Below are positions 1 to 9,821 of a DNA stretch of 64,000 nt, in pieces. The translations under genes were made by a program, and so were the position numbers. This stretch comes from Limnephilus marmoratus (Eukaryota; Arthropoda; Insecta; Trichoptera; Limnephilidae). The DNA lies in contig OU862913.1 in assembly GCA_917880885.1 (NCBI GenBank), positions 42,751,460 to 42,815,459 of the forward strand. The letters are read 5' to 3'. Position 1 is the first letter of the stretch. Each line of letters opens with the position of its first letter. The notes below the pieces were generated by a model that searched no databases, was not told the origin of the DNA, and saw only the letters and a program-made list of their open reading frames with translations.

Positions 1-566
1 AGCATTGCCGTCCGACCACTTTATATAAAGTGTGTACACAGATCTCTATGTATAGTAAATGTGGCACAAGTCTTCCTCATCTTCTTATCTTTTGTGTGGA
101 GGAATATTATATGGATTTTAGGCCAAAATACACCACCAAACTAAAAAATTGTTTTATACGAGTATAACAAATGTGTAGTACGTATATGGGCAATTTTATT
201 TGTGTTTTTAACTATAAAATAAACGCCATGAAAGATTTTAATATTAATGATTTTAGAGGCTACTTAAACAATTGTTTATGATTATAAATTAAAAATTAAT
301 TTTACAATATTTATAATATAAATGTGGTGAAATATAAATAAAAAAGATATAAAATTTTAAAAGAAAGCATTTTGATGGATCTAAATTAAAATTAAAATAA
401 CCCGTTGACCTGAAACTGCTTTATTGCGGCTTAAAGAGACTGTACTTTGAAGAACATAAAAATAAAATCTGTTGACAAGAAAATTTAAAAAAAAGAAACC
501 TATTTACGTCGTAACCCAAATTTGCCGCATGCAAATTTAAAGTATCTCAAAAAAACACATTTTTAA
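1..566 (+). repeat. Block X, terminal fragment next to block D copy 1
   Basis: Bases 1-365 match 38995-39370 in the same orientation, and the rest matches the left arm (reverse of about 9030-9300). Block X therefore continues to the left of the window here. Confidence 0.85.
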
Positions 567-1180
567 CCTTTAACTGCTGAGGTGATTTTTTTAAAGAATT
601 CTCTGACGTAAGGCCTGTGCGGCCTGTTACTTTAAATTTTTATATATTAGTGATCCACAAATTTTGTGGTCCAAATTATAATTTATTGAACAATTTATTT
701 ATATTTAAATAAAACAAAAACTTTTATTTAATGTTAAGTAACTTATAGGTATTTGACAATGTGGATTTTATGTAATAATTTTTGGCAAAAATCAATTGAG
801 ATCAGAAATCAGTCTGTATTATCTATTAAACTAAATAAAAACAATGAACTCACTTTTATTATAATATTTCCATAGTGTCTCGAATAAACTTTGTATATAA
901 AACTTTAATAAAATTGTATATGTTTATTTTTATATAGTAAAAATCAACTTTAAAAAGTCACATAAGAACTGACGATGGATCAGAGAGGCCCGCAAAAAAA
1001 TTGAAATGAATTTCTTTACAGAAATTCAACATTTAAAATTAAAAAAATTAAACTTACGGCTCTGGCGTCACTTAATTCGAAGCAACTGAAAGCGAAGTAT
1101 ACGTCATGAGCGGGGGAGGGAAGTATTTCGATATTATTATTATGGCTGGGCCTGAGCGGCCCCACATCAGCAGTTAAAGG
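567..1180. mobile_element. piggyBac-like non-autonomous element
   Basis: A 614 bp element is bounded by TTAA on both sides (563-566 and 1181-1184) with inverted ends CCTTTAACTGCTGA and TCAGCAGTTAAAGG. The TTAA target and CCTTT-type ends are the piggyBac signature. It has no transposase frame and an AT-rich interior. Confidence 0.8.
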
Positions 1181-2415
1181 TTAACGATGATTTATTTCTT
1201 ATTTTATTTATTATATTAACTCAGTAGATAGTGCAAGATTAAATTTATTTTTCATTTTAATTAACCCACTACAAAATTTAAAAAGTGGCTCCAAAATAAA
1301 GCAAAACTGAATTATTTAATTACCTGTATATCATCATATTCCTCATTTTCAACAAAAATATATAAAGTAGCATATATTCGTACCAGATATTTAGTATAAC
1401 TATTGATTAAAAAAATTATTTAGTCTGTTTGGGTATTTTAGCTTCAAATTAAAATGAAGTTTTGTATGTAACGGGCCGAAATGGGCTACACATCCGTTCC
1501 TCTTAAACCCTTACACTTGTAGCACTAGAGATGCGCGAATGTTGTTTTTTTTTTATAATGATTTGTGCCAAAGTGAAACCCAATTTATTTGTAATGTACG
1601 AGTAATAAAATAGTACCTTGTGTTTCCACATAAAACACCACCAAATGGGCCCAACACTGACCTTTGGGAGTTTAACTTCAGTTTATTGAGTCGTATTACA
1701 AAGTAGCTTTTTATATCAGACAATACTTTAATATTTGGTGTGTGGTGAGTACTATGTAAAAACATTCACAAAATTTGTTTATTATTTTGAAATATATTTA
1801 GCGGTTTAAAACAAAATGCATTTAGTGGAAGTTCCCTCTTGTTTTCGCCCATAATACGGGTAGATAGTCAGTGATTACATTCATGGTCAATAGTTCTAAT
1901 TGCAGTGCGGTCAACCTAATCCAACCTAATACTAGTAGTTCTGTCAACAGTTAGTAGACCTCGCGTTCAAAAAATACGTTTCTATTTTTCTCTAAGACAA
2001 AATTTCTTCTGAAGGTCTTGTAAGTAGGTACTTAAATTGTTACTTTCTTAATTATGAATCAAGTTTTCGATTCGAATGGTGGTCTTCCACCAGGGTGATA
2101 CTGAGAGTATCTTCAACTCTAGAAAGTACCGAAAATGAAAAAAAAATCTTTTTACTTAAATTATGTGTGCAAAAACAACAACAATAATTTGAAAGTTACT
2201 TGCGCAAACACAAGAAATGCCTTCCATGCATATATAAAATGAAACCAATGTCGCCACTGGCTTAGTACATTTTGATTCTAGTCCATTTAGCACGTGCTCT
2301 GTCTCACACAGAATATCGCTATCCCATTTGAATTTCATTATTATACAAAAAACATATGACAGTATTTTAAGCTAAGAATATTCAGACTTTTGGATCATGA
2401 AACAAGCCCACATCA

Positions 2416-2864
2416 ATTTGGGAGGCGGGTATGGGTACCGTCGCCCCTGGAACCATTTATTGGATAACAAACACCTGTGCCATAGGTTACCCCGAGTGGT
2501 TTGCCTGACTTAGCAGGGGTGCCCGGTTTCATGGGGTGAGGTTTGTCCGAGTCTTGGCGGCGGATGCGTCTACCCACCAGCTGCATGGCAGGTCGGATCG
2601 GGAGAGAATGATTGAGGGAGACCCATTGGCTTCTCCAGCCGTATTCTCTCGGAATATAGCCTTACACCGCAGTGGGAGGGATGGGTTCATACGTCCATCA
2701 CTCCTGGACCTACTGACCCTCGGATTCCTACCCACCCTTCATTTTTTTTCACAAAACCTCCTTTCATTAAAATACTCTCCACACAGCATCCCCAAAGATG
2801 ACAAAGGCCATGAGGGGAATTAGTTTACTCAGGGCCTCCTGTGTGGAGCTACTGTAAAAAAAAA
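2416..2864 (+). mobile_element. Family H retroposon (near full length)
   Basis: This is a good reference copy. It starts GGGAGGCGGGTATGGGTACC, runs through a GC-rich body and ends with a nested inverted repeat: an outer stem CTCCACACAG / CTGTGTGGAG enclosing an inner palindrome around ggaattaatttac, then an A-run. The A-tail and the many 5'- or internally truncated copies indicate retroposition. A weak pol III B-box-like GGTTCGCTACG occurs in the better copies. Short open frames inside it are not conserved as coding sequence. Confidence 0.8.
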
Positions 2865-3434
2865 TTTACACATAAATTTAAGTGAAATGATTTTATTTAA
2901 TTTCCGGCATATTCCAGAATTAACTTGGTGGAAGACCACCATTCTAATCGACTTCATAATTAAGTAGGTAAGTATGTAAGTAACTACTTACAAATCTCAC
3001 GATTTCAGAGGAAATTTAAGTTATTTGCGTAAAAACTAGAAATTTCTTCCATGCAGATTTAAATGGGAACCAATGTCGCCACCGACTTGATACATTTTGG
3101 TTCTAGCCCATTTAGCACGCGCTCTGTCTCACATTGAATATCGCTTTAGCATTTGGATTTCATTATTATACAGGATAAGTATAATAATATTTTAAGCAAA
3201 GAATAGTCAGACTTTTGTATCACAAAACACGCCCACTGTTTTGTTCTTCTTTATTCTATGGCGCACGCCAATAATGATTGTCACATGTCGGCTATCTTCA
3301 GCAGTTTGCGTTACTACTTTTTTGTTATTATGTAATTTCTTGTAATATTAATGTTTATAGTAAAAATAATTAATTTAAAAAAAAAATCTACAGTATAATA
3401 AGCTTGGTTTACAATACATCTCAGCGTTACATAC

Positions 3435-3566
3435 CACACATCCCCCAGGTGTGTTGACTGGACGGCTGCAAATCTCCACGTCATGTTTTACGCCGGCAGG
3501 GTGCCAGTCCCTGTTAGTGGGAACTACTTTGGAGCACTCCTCCTGAGACACTTTCTGCATGCTCGT
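3435..3566 (-). CDS. SPH exon 8, copy 1 (duplicate, strongly diverged)
   Basis: The 132 bp exon has the same borders as 49800-49931 (ttcag acceptor, GTATGT donor). It contains SQEECSKVVPTNRDWHPAG and VEICSRPVNTPGGCV. By hand count 19 bases differ from copy 2, 17 changing amino acids and 2 silent (GGC/GGT, CGT/CGC). The open frame and splice sites are kept, which argues against a simple decaying pseudogene. Confidence 0.7.
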
Positions 3567-3682
3567 CTGAAATGTTGAAAAACAAACCAACTGATTAAAG
3601 ATTATCTTGTTAGAACAAATGCGCCATTAGTTTTTGCAACAAATATACAAGAGGAAATTAATATTAGCAGTGTTTTTCTTTA

Positions 3683-4112
3683 ACCCCTCACAGGAGGCCC
3701 TGAGGGGAAAAATACCTCTGGATCTGTGGCATCTTTGTAGATGCTGTGTGGAGAGTTTTTATTGGAAAAAGAAGGAGAGGAAGTTCTGGGAAGAAAAAAG
3801 ATATCAGGGGTGAGTAGGAATCTGGGGGTCAACGTGTTAATCCATCCCTCCCTCTGCGGTGCCATAGGTCAAGAGAGTCCGTCTGGAGTGTTCAAAGTTG
3901 TCCCTCAACCAGATTCTCCCGATCCGACCCGTTAAGTAGTAGGTGGGTAAATGGATCCGTCGCAAAGACCTAGACAAATCTCACCCCATGAGCATGGGCA
4001 CCCCTGCTAAGTCACCAAACGTGGCAAACCACATGGTGTGACCTATGTCAGAGGTGTTGGTTATTCAATAAATGGTTTCCGAGGCGGCAGTACCCATACC
4101 CGCCTCCCAAAT
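3683..4112 (-). mobile_element. Family H retroposon in block D copy 1
   Basis: Minus-oriented, from the hairpin end (cacaggaggccctgagg) to the cgcctcccaaatt start. It lies in the intron beside SPH exon 8 and is shared with 50056-50480. Confidence 0.78.
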
Positions 4113-4282
4113 TAATAATTAATTTTGTTTTTAGCTTTATTAGTTATTTAGCATCGTTAGACCCATTAAATGAATTAAACTTAGTGGGAATAACAAAGCA
4201 AAATCAACCAAAGAACATTTCTACCGCGCTATCCCTATACTATTACAATATGAAGTGAGATATTAATGAAATATGTTTTTTA

Positions 4283-4662
4283 ATGTGAATACAGCACAAG
4301 TCTCCCAAATGCTCCTAACCGTCTAGAGCCAGTGGGACTATGGCATCCCCAATGTAGGCATGTTGTGAAACTGAAGGAAGTGGGGAGGAGAAGGAGATGG
4401 GAGGAGGAAGGTGGGAAGGCTGACTAATTAGATCTGATCACCAAACACGATAGAGCCACTATTTCTCCAGTCATTCACCAGGGCGATACTGACAATACCA
4501 TTTACTCTGGAACGTGCCACGAACATGGTGTGTTATTTAAATGATTTAATTATTTATTGTGACGTTTACACGTCATTACACGTTATTACACGTCAGGATT
4601 TGAACCCGCTACCTCTGAATTCGTCACCGAGGATCTTAACCACTTGACCATGGAGATCTTGG
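4283..4662 (-). mobile_element. Family T tRNA-derived SINE in block D copy 1
   Basis: Read on the minus strand it begins with a tRNA-like head: a CATGGTCAAGTGGTTAAGAT A-box region and a GGGTTCAAATCC B-box. A body of about 300 bp follows, containing the caccagggcgatactga segment (plus strand) and ending near tgtgaatacagcacaag. It is shared with 50653-51010. Confidence 0.78.
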
Positions 4663-4795
4663 AAGAGTGTCCTTTAATCAACGTTTAATTTTAATAAAAT
4701 ATCTTTGTTTGTATATTTGCACCTCTTTAGAGTGGTAGAAAAACCATAAACATGTGGAGATCGGGAGAGCATGTAATAATGAAAAGGTTTTATAA

Positions 4796-5096
4796 TGGGA
4801 AAATCAGATGGTTTTTATATGTAGAGCGGATGGACGGTGAAAGAAGTGCTAGGAAAATATAAGATGCATAAGTGAATGGTGGAAGAGGTGTGGCACGCCC
4901 AAGGACGACATGGCACGATCGAGTGAATCAAGTACCTACTTGAGTTGAGCCATCTCAAAATTCAGAATAACAGAAGAGTACCTATGCATAAGACGATGTA
5001 CAAACGTGAACGAAGCAAATAGTGTTTTTTAAAACAGAGGCGTGTGGCGGACCATCCTCTCTGCCTACCCCTGCGGGAAAACGGCATGTTTGTTGG
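4796..5096 (+). mobile_element. RTE-like LINE 3' fragment in block D copy 1
   Basis: The degenerate translation keeps IRWFLYVERMDG and TTWHDRVNQV, the C-terminal region of RTE-type reverse transcriptases, then gcctacccctgcgggaaaacgg. It ends 100 bp from SPH exon 7. Counterpart at 51127-51440. Confidence 0.68.
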
Positions 5097-5196
5097 ACAT
5101 CTATTAAAAAAATGTACACTTAGTACCGGCGACAGCTGTCAATCTTGTCGTTATCACATCATTGTTCATTATGAAGGCAGAGAAAAGTGTTCTAAC

Positions 5197-5305
5197 CTTG
5201 TATTCAGTGGATGAACGGTCCCGCTCAGTTAGTATGAAGCCACTGTCGGGAAGAGGGGTGCCCGTGTGGAGACAGACTGGCAGAATTCTGCTCGTGAATT
5301 TCACC
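5197..5305 (-). CDS. SPH exon 7, copy 1 (duplicate)
   Basis: It has the same borders, length and phase as 51551-51659. It reads VKFTSRILPVCLHTGTPLPD and SGFILTERDRSSTEYK. Compared with copy 2, AWDG has become ERDR; the other 33 codons are the same. It lies to the left of terminal exon 9, so it either belongs to a second, partly deleted gene continuing beyond position 1 or is an alternative exon. No copy of exon 6 lies upstream of it; that place is taken by Helitrons. Confidence 0.7.
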
Positions 5306-5946
5306 CTGAAATTAAAAAATTGTCAACTATAGATTTTTGATTGCGTTAAAAACAATAATTTATTTTAGAAAAAGCTGTGAGGTGGTATTACGATGCAATA
5401 ATATCCCTTAACCCTTTAGGTGCGGTATGCCGATATTCCGGCATGACGCATGACACACGTGAACATCCCGCACGTGTCCCCGTCACCAGTTTTAAAATTT
5501 TGTTAATTTTTTTTGCAATAAAAAAGTATTCTTTAATAAATATTATTACTTTACTTTTCCACGGATTATTAACCGTAACATTTTAAATAATAATTAAAAA
5601 AGGTGCTAATTTCGGTTGTGATTCTGTCTGTCTGTAACTCCAGTTCAATAAACTTTTTTCTGGAGAATTCAGACAAGCGATAAACTAACTACAAATATAA
5701 ATTGCCATTTTCAAAATTGGAACTGTTTATGGAGAATTCAGTCAATTCGTGATTTTTCACTAATCTGCGCTAGTTCTATATATCTATTTATATAGAGAAG
5801 ACTATCTGTGATGATGGAATCTATAGTTATTGTTAATAGCTTTAGTTTATATAGTTATTTGTTTTCGATATTGATGAAATTTTTGCACGCACACAAGAAT
5901 GGGAGGTCACATTAAATTACGAAATACTCAACATAAAGCTCGAGTA

Positions 5947-6329
5947 AGGCCGGGGACTGCTCCCAACCGTCTGGAGTGAAACTGTGGAAATTGGGCTATG
6001 TTGTGAAGCTGGAGGTAGTGGGGAGGAGAAGGAGATGGGGAGGAAGAAGGTGGGGAAGTTCCTGGCTATTCAGATCTGGTCATCAAACACGGCTAAAGTC
6101 ATTTCAAGTAAACTTTCATTTCTCAATGGCGGTCTTACACCAGGGCGATACTGAGAGTATCTTTTATTCTGGAACGTGCCGTAAATATACTACACATATT
6201 GTTTTAAATGAATAAGTTGAGAAATATCACAAATTAATTAAATAAAATTTACTAACACATGCCGAATTCGAATCCGCGACCTCCGTATTACTAGTCGAGA
6301 GCCATTTCCCTTGACCACGAAGGCCGTCA
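5947..6329 (-). mobile_element. Family T tRNA-derived SINE
   Basis: The minus-strand head has GTGGTCAAGGGAAATGGCTC and GGATTCGAATTC (A- and B-box). The body is as in the other copies. Counterpart at 52305-52682. Confidence 0.8.
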
Positions 6330-6405
6330 GATTTGTTATATTGATAAAACAAATACTGAAAAGTTTAAAAGTAGAATGGAGAAATAGAGCAGGTCTGAAG
6401 GTTTG

Positions 6406-6485
6406 GGAGATAGCTCAGTTGCTAGAGTAAACTCCCGAACAGTATATGGTCTGGAATTCCAATTACGGTTGCACGTGAGGACTTA
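6406..6485 (+). mobile_element. Short tRNA-like SINE head
   Basis: GGGAGATAGCTCAGTTGCTA resembles a tRNA D-arm with A-box, and ggtctggaattcca a weak B-box. It cannot fold as a working tRNA (no matching acceptor stem). Counterpart at 52755-52835. Confidence 0.5.
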
Positions 6486-6549
6486 TTTATTTTAAGTTTT
6501 TTTGTTGTTATGTTATTTTTACTTCAAATTATTTCAATATATTATATAA

Positions 6550-7466
6550 CTAGCTGACCCGGCGAACTTCGTACCCCCTCAGAATCAATAACTGTTGTGT
6601 TAATTTATTAGATGAATTAAATTCAGTTTTTTTTATTAAGTTAAAAATTACACAATGAAGCATTTATCGATCCGTAACTGTCCGTGTTTTGTTTTTGTCA
6701 GTCTCAGAGATGACCTTGTGTACGGATTTGTATTTTTGTGATTTTCTTACTTTTCCACTTACTTAGGGGCCATTTATAAATAACGTCAGACGAATTTCAT
6801 TATTTTTAACCCCCCTCCCCTGTCCCTGTCACATATCGTCACATTTATGAGACCCCTCCCCCCTAGTGTGACATCTAAAAATAATCGAAACAGAAGTTCA
6901 ATTTTTTTTACATGTGACGACATGAGTTGATGACCACTCCATACCCCTAGTCACACTTCCCACTCCCCCCCCCCTTAATGTGTGACGTAATTTATGGATG
7001 GCCCCTTACGGGAATTGCGTTTCATTTTCTTTGTACGTGTGAGGGAAATTTATTATAATTATTGTATTTTTCCTTTGGAAGGATGAAGACACACGTCAAC
7101 CGTTTGTCTCATTTTCGACTGTTGGCAGTTAGTGTGTAAGAAAGAGAGGCAGCATTAAATGTTAAAGAACAAAAGCGAAACAATCAGCGCATTGACATTT
7201 GACGTTTTCGAATTTTTGGAATGCAAACTTCAACTAACACAACAATGCTACAGCTCTTTCAAAAGATGAAAATTCGTTCCATACAAAATGTATGAGGAAA
7301 TGAATTTTCTTCATTACTTTCTTTTTCGTGAATTTTTGTAATGTTTTAATAGTTATTCTGTTATCCGGGACGGAGACGAATCCAACAAATCAAAGATCAT
7401 CAAAATCGGTCCAGCCGTTCTCGAGTTATAAATAGTGTAACTAACCCGACTTTGTTTTATATATTA
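6550..7466 (-). mobile_element. Non-autonomous Helitron (hosts a MITE)
   Basis: The minus-strand 3' end is ...GGGTCAGCTAG next to host T, with the usual GTTCGCCGGGTCAG stem region. The 5' end (minus) begins TTAATATATAAAAC, a changed form of TCTATATATATAAAAC. Inside are the cggtccagccgttctcgag segment and a MITE at 6766-7005. No Rep/helicase frame. Confidence 0.75.
6766..7005. mobile_element. MITE with TTA target duplication
   Basis: The 240 bp element has inverted ends GGGGCCATTTATAAATAACG and GGGGCCATCCATAAATTACG (second read on minus). TTA flanks it at 6763-6765 and 7006-7008. The neighbouring Helitron copy has the single-TTA empty site near 7663-7668. Confidence 0.8.
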
Positions 7467-7467
7467 A

Positions 7468-7674
7468 CTAGCTGACCCGACGAACTTCGTACCGCCTCAG
7501 AATCAATAGCTGTTGAATTAAATTCAGTTTTTTTATTAAGTTAAAAATTACGCAATGAAGCAATTATTATCAATGCGCAACTGTCCGTGTTTTGTTTTTG
7601 TCAGTATCAGAGATGGCGTTGTGTACGGATTTATATTTTTGTGATTTTCTTACTTTTACAATTACTTACAGGAA
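7468..7674 (-). mobile_element. Second Helitron copy, truncated, abutting the first
   Basis: It repeats the first 200 bp of the previous element from CTAGCTGACCCGACG, without the MITE, and is cut by family H at 7675. Confidence 0.72.
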
Positions 7675-7979
7675 TTCGGGAAGCGGATACGGGTGCCGCC
7701 ACCCCGGGAACCATTTATTGAATAACCAACACCTCTGCCATAGATCACCCCAAGTGGTTCGCTACGTTTGGTGATTTAGCAGGGGTGCCCGCCCGGGTTC
7801 ATGAGGTGACTTATGTCCGGGTCTTGGCAGTTGATGCGCCTGCCCACCTGCGTGGCGGGCCGGATCGAGAGAGACTGGTTGAGGGAGGCTTTTTGAACTT
7901 TCCAGTCGGACTCTCTCGACCCATTGCTTTGTACCACAGATGGATTTTTACGTCCGTCACTCCCGGACACACTGACACA
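7675..7979 (+). mobile_element. Family H retroposon, 3' truncated
   Basis: The copy begins at gggaagcggatacgggtgcc and breaks off at the PLE fragment junction near 7979 without the terminal hairpin. Confidence 0.7.
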
Positions 7980-8293
7980 CTGTTGAATTCAAATTTATTA
8001 TTAATTATTGAAATATTTAAATCCAAAAAGTTTATACTCGAATTTTGCCCAATCTCTACAGTAAATTTTATGTTTTTATGGAGTTTGTTTAAGAAATTAA
8101 GAAAAATATTAAGTTGTCTCAAAGTACCTGTCCAAACATAGAAAACATCATCCACATATCTCTTCCAACAATGAACGTATTTTAGTAATAATGCACAGCT
8201 ATTAAAAATCTTATTTTCCAAATTATTTATAAATATATCTGCGACCAAGGGGCTGGTACTAGCACCCATTCTACCCAACATATTTCTTATCAA
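7979..8293 (-). pseudogene. Penelope-like element reverse transcriptase fragment
   Basis: The minus-strand frame reads MGASTSPLVADIFINNLE, then WKRYVDDVFYVWTG and FTVEIGQNSSINFLDLNISI. The MG..SP..A....E, RYVDD.F and FLD.I motifs in this order are those of Penelope-like RTs, not of LINEs. About 105 codons remain; both ends are broken, one at the family H junction. Confidence 0.8.
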
Positions 8294-8320
8294 TATAACA
8301 TATTCAACATATTTCTTATC

Positions 8321-8421
8321 AATATAAATGTGGAGAAGTCATAAAAAACATCGTATTGTATTGTTTTTTAGTGAAGTTAGGATTCTTGCTGATGTTTTTT
8401 ATGACTTCTCCACATTTATAT
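8321..8421. repeat. Inverted repeat, 31 bp arms
   Basis: Arms 8321-8352 and 8391-8421 share tgtggagaagtcataaaaaa read in opposite directions. On the left is a minus-strand PLE fragment, on the right a plus-strand PLE-type end, so this looks like the join of two inverted PLE copies. Confidence 0.75.
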
Positions 8422-8606
8422 TTATATCAAAAATTGTTTTTAAATGACCCATTATTAAATCTATTCCCCTTTTAATTTTTTTTTAAATTGTTCTATATTG
8501 CCCCTCGTCCCTTAAACATTATTTTCTTTTTAATTTTATTATTGTTTATGTCGATTATTTTTCTCTATTACCTATATATATGTCTATATTTAAAATTAGT
8601 TCTGTC

Positions 8607-8651
8607 AAAACCCTGAAGAAGTCAGCTTTGCTGACGAAACATGTCGGTTTT
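8607..8651 (+). ncRNA. Hammerhead-like ribozyme motif of a Penelope-like element
   Basis: Stem I is AAAACC (8607-8612) with GGTTTT (8646-8651). The core is CTGAAGA (8613-8619). Stem II is GTCAGC/GCTGAC with a TTT loop. GAAA follows (8636-8639), then a minimal stem III CATG and a cleavage-type TC at 8644-8645. One extra A (8620) stands between core and stem II, so activity is doubtful. PLEs are known to carry minimal hammerheads with very short stem III. Confidence 0.6.
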
Positions 8652-8744
8652 ATAAACAATAAAAGTAGTAAAAACCAAGTAATTTATTAATTTCAATCAT
8701 AATGGTGCCACAAAATAAGTTTGCTGTGTTAGAAGAAGTCATTG

Positions 8745-9025
8745 TTTTTTTATTTAGTTTAATAGATAATACAGACTGATTTCTGTTCTCAAGCGGTTTT
8801 TGCCAAAAATTATTACATAAAAACCAAATTGTCAAATACCTATGAGTTACTTAACATGAAAAAGGGTATTTTATTTTATTTAAATATACATATCTAAATT
8901 GTCTAATAAATAATAATTTGGACCACAAAATTTGTGGATCTCTAATATATAAACATTTAAAGTAACGGGCCGCACATGCCCCACGTCAGAGAATACTTAA
9001 AAAAAATCACGTAAGCAGTTAAAGG
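8745..9025 (-). mobile_element. piggyBac-like element, end fragment in block X left arm
   Basis: It is the inverted match of the first part of 567-1180, ending AGCAGTTAAAGG followed by TTAA at 9026-9029. It occupies the same position within block X as the element at 567, so the insertion predates the duplication of the block. Confidence 0.72.
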
Positions 9026-9821
9026 TTAAAAATGTGTTTTTTAAGATAATTTTAATTTGCTGCGGAAAATTTGGGTTTCGTCGTAAATAAGTTTTTTTTT
9101 AATTTTTCTTGTCGAAAGATTTTATTTTTATGTTCTTCACAGTACAATCCCGTTAAGCCGCAATAAAGCAGTTTCAGGTCAACGAGTTATTTTAATTTTA
9201 ATTTAGATCCATCAAAATTCTTTCTTTTAAAATTTTATATCTTTTATTTATATTTCACCACATTTTCATAAGGAATATTGTAAAATTAATTTAAATTTTT
9301 TTAACATAAACAATTGCCCAAGTAGCCTCTAAAATCGTGAATATTTAAATCTTTCATGGCGTATATTTTATAACTAAAAACACAAATAAATAAAGTTGCA
9401 CATACACGTACTACACATTTGAAATACTCGTATAAAACAATTTATAAATTTGGTGGTGTATTTTGGCCAAAAATCCAAAAATTAAGATTTGTGTGAAACG
9501 GATCGCGCATCCGTTTCCCTTAATATAGTTTAACTTTGATAAAAAATATTCCACCACACAAAAGATAAGAAGATGAGGAAGACTTGTACCACATTTACTA
9601 TACATATTAATGGGACTTTTATAAAAAGATCTATGTACACACTTTATATAAATTGGTCGGACGACAATGCTTTCCCGTTCATTCAAGTAGGACCTGGCGT
9701 AAAAGGTAGAACTACCCCTCCCGCCGGAAACGTGTTGAAAATCCGATAATAAAAATGCACTAATTTATAATCTGCCATTTGGAGTGTGTTAACCTTATTA
9801 CTTTATTTGTTCTCAGGGCAT

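Larger units (their letters stand above)
1185..6549. repeat. Block D, copy 1 (direct duplication)
   Basis: This segment matches 47250-52905 along its length, including the SPH exons, family H, family T and RTE-like insertions. The hand-checked intron around exon 8 differs at about 5 of 230 bases. The right end stops at a Helitron terminus (6550), which replaces the sequence that in copy 2 leads into exon 6. Confidence 0.9.

Noticed and set aside
2536..2823. Open frames inside family H copies (for example HRSGRDGFIRPSLLD)
   Set aside because: They recur wherever family H occurs, in both orientations and with frame breaks; they follow the repeat, not a gene.
6406..6485. Functional tRNA gene
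   Set aside because: A-box-like and weak B-box-like parts exist, but no acceptor or anticodon stem pairs; a near copy lies at 52755, as expected of a SINE.
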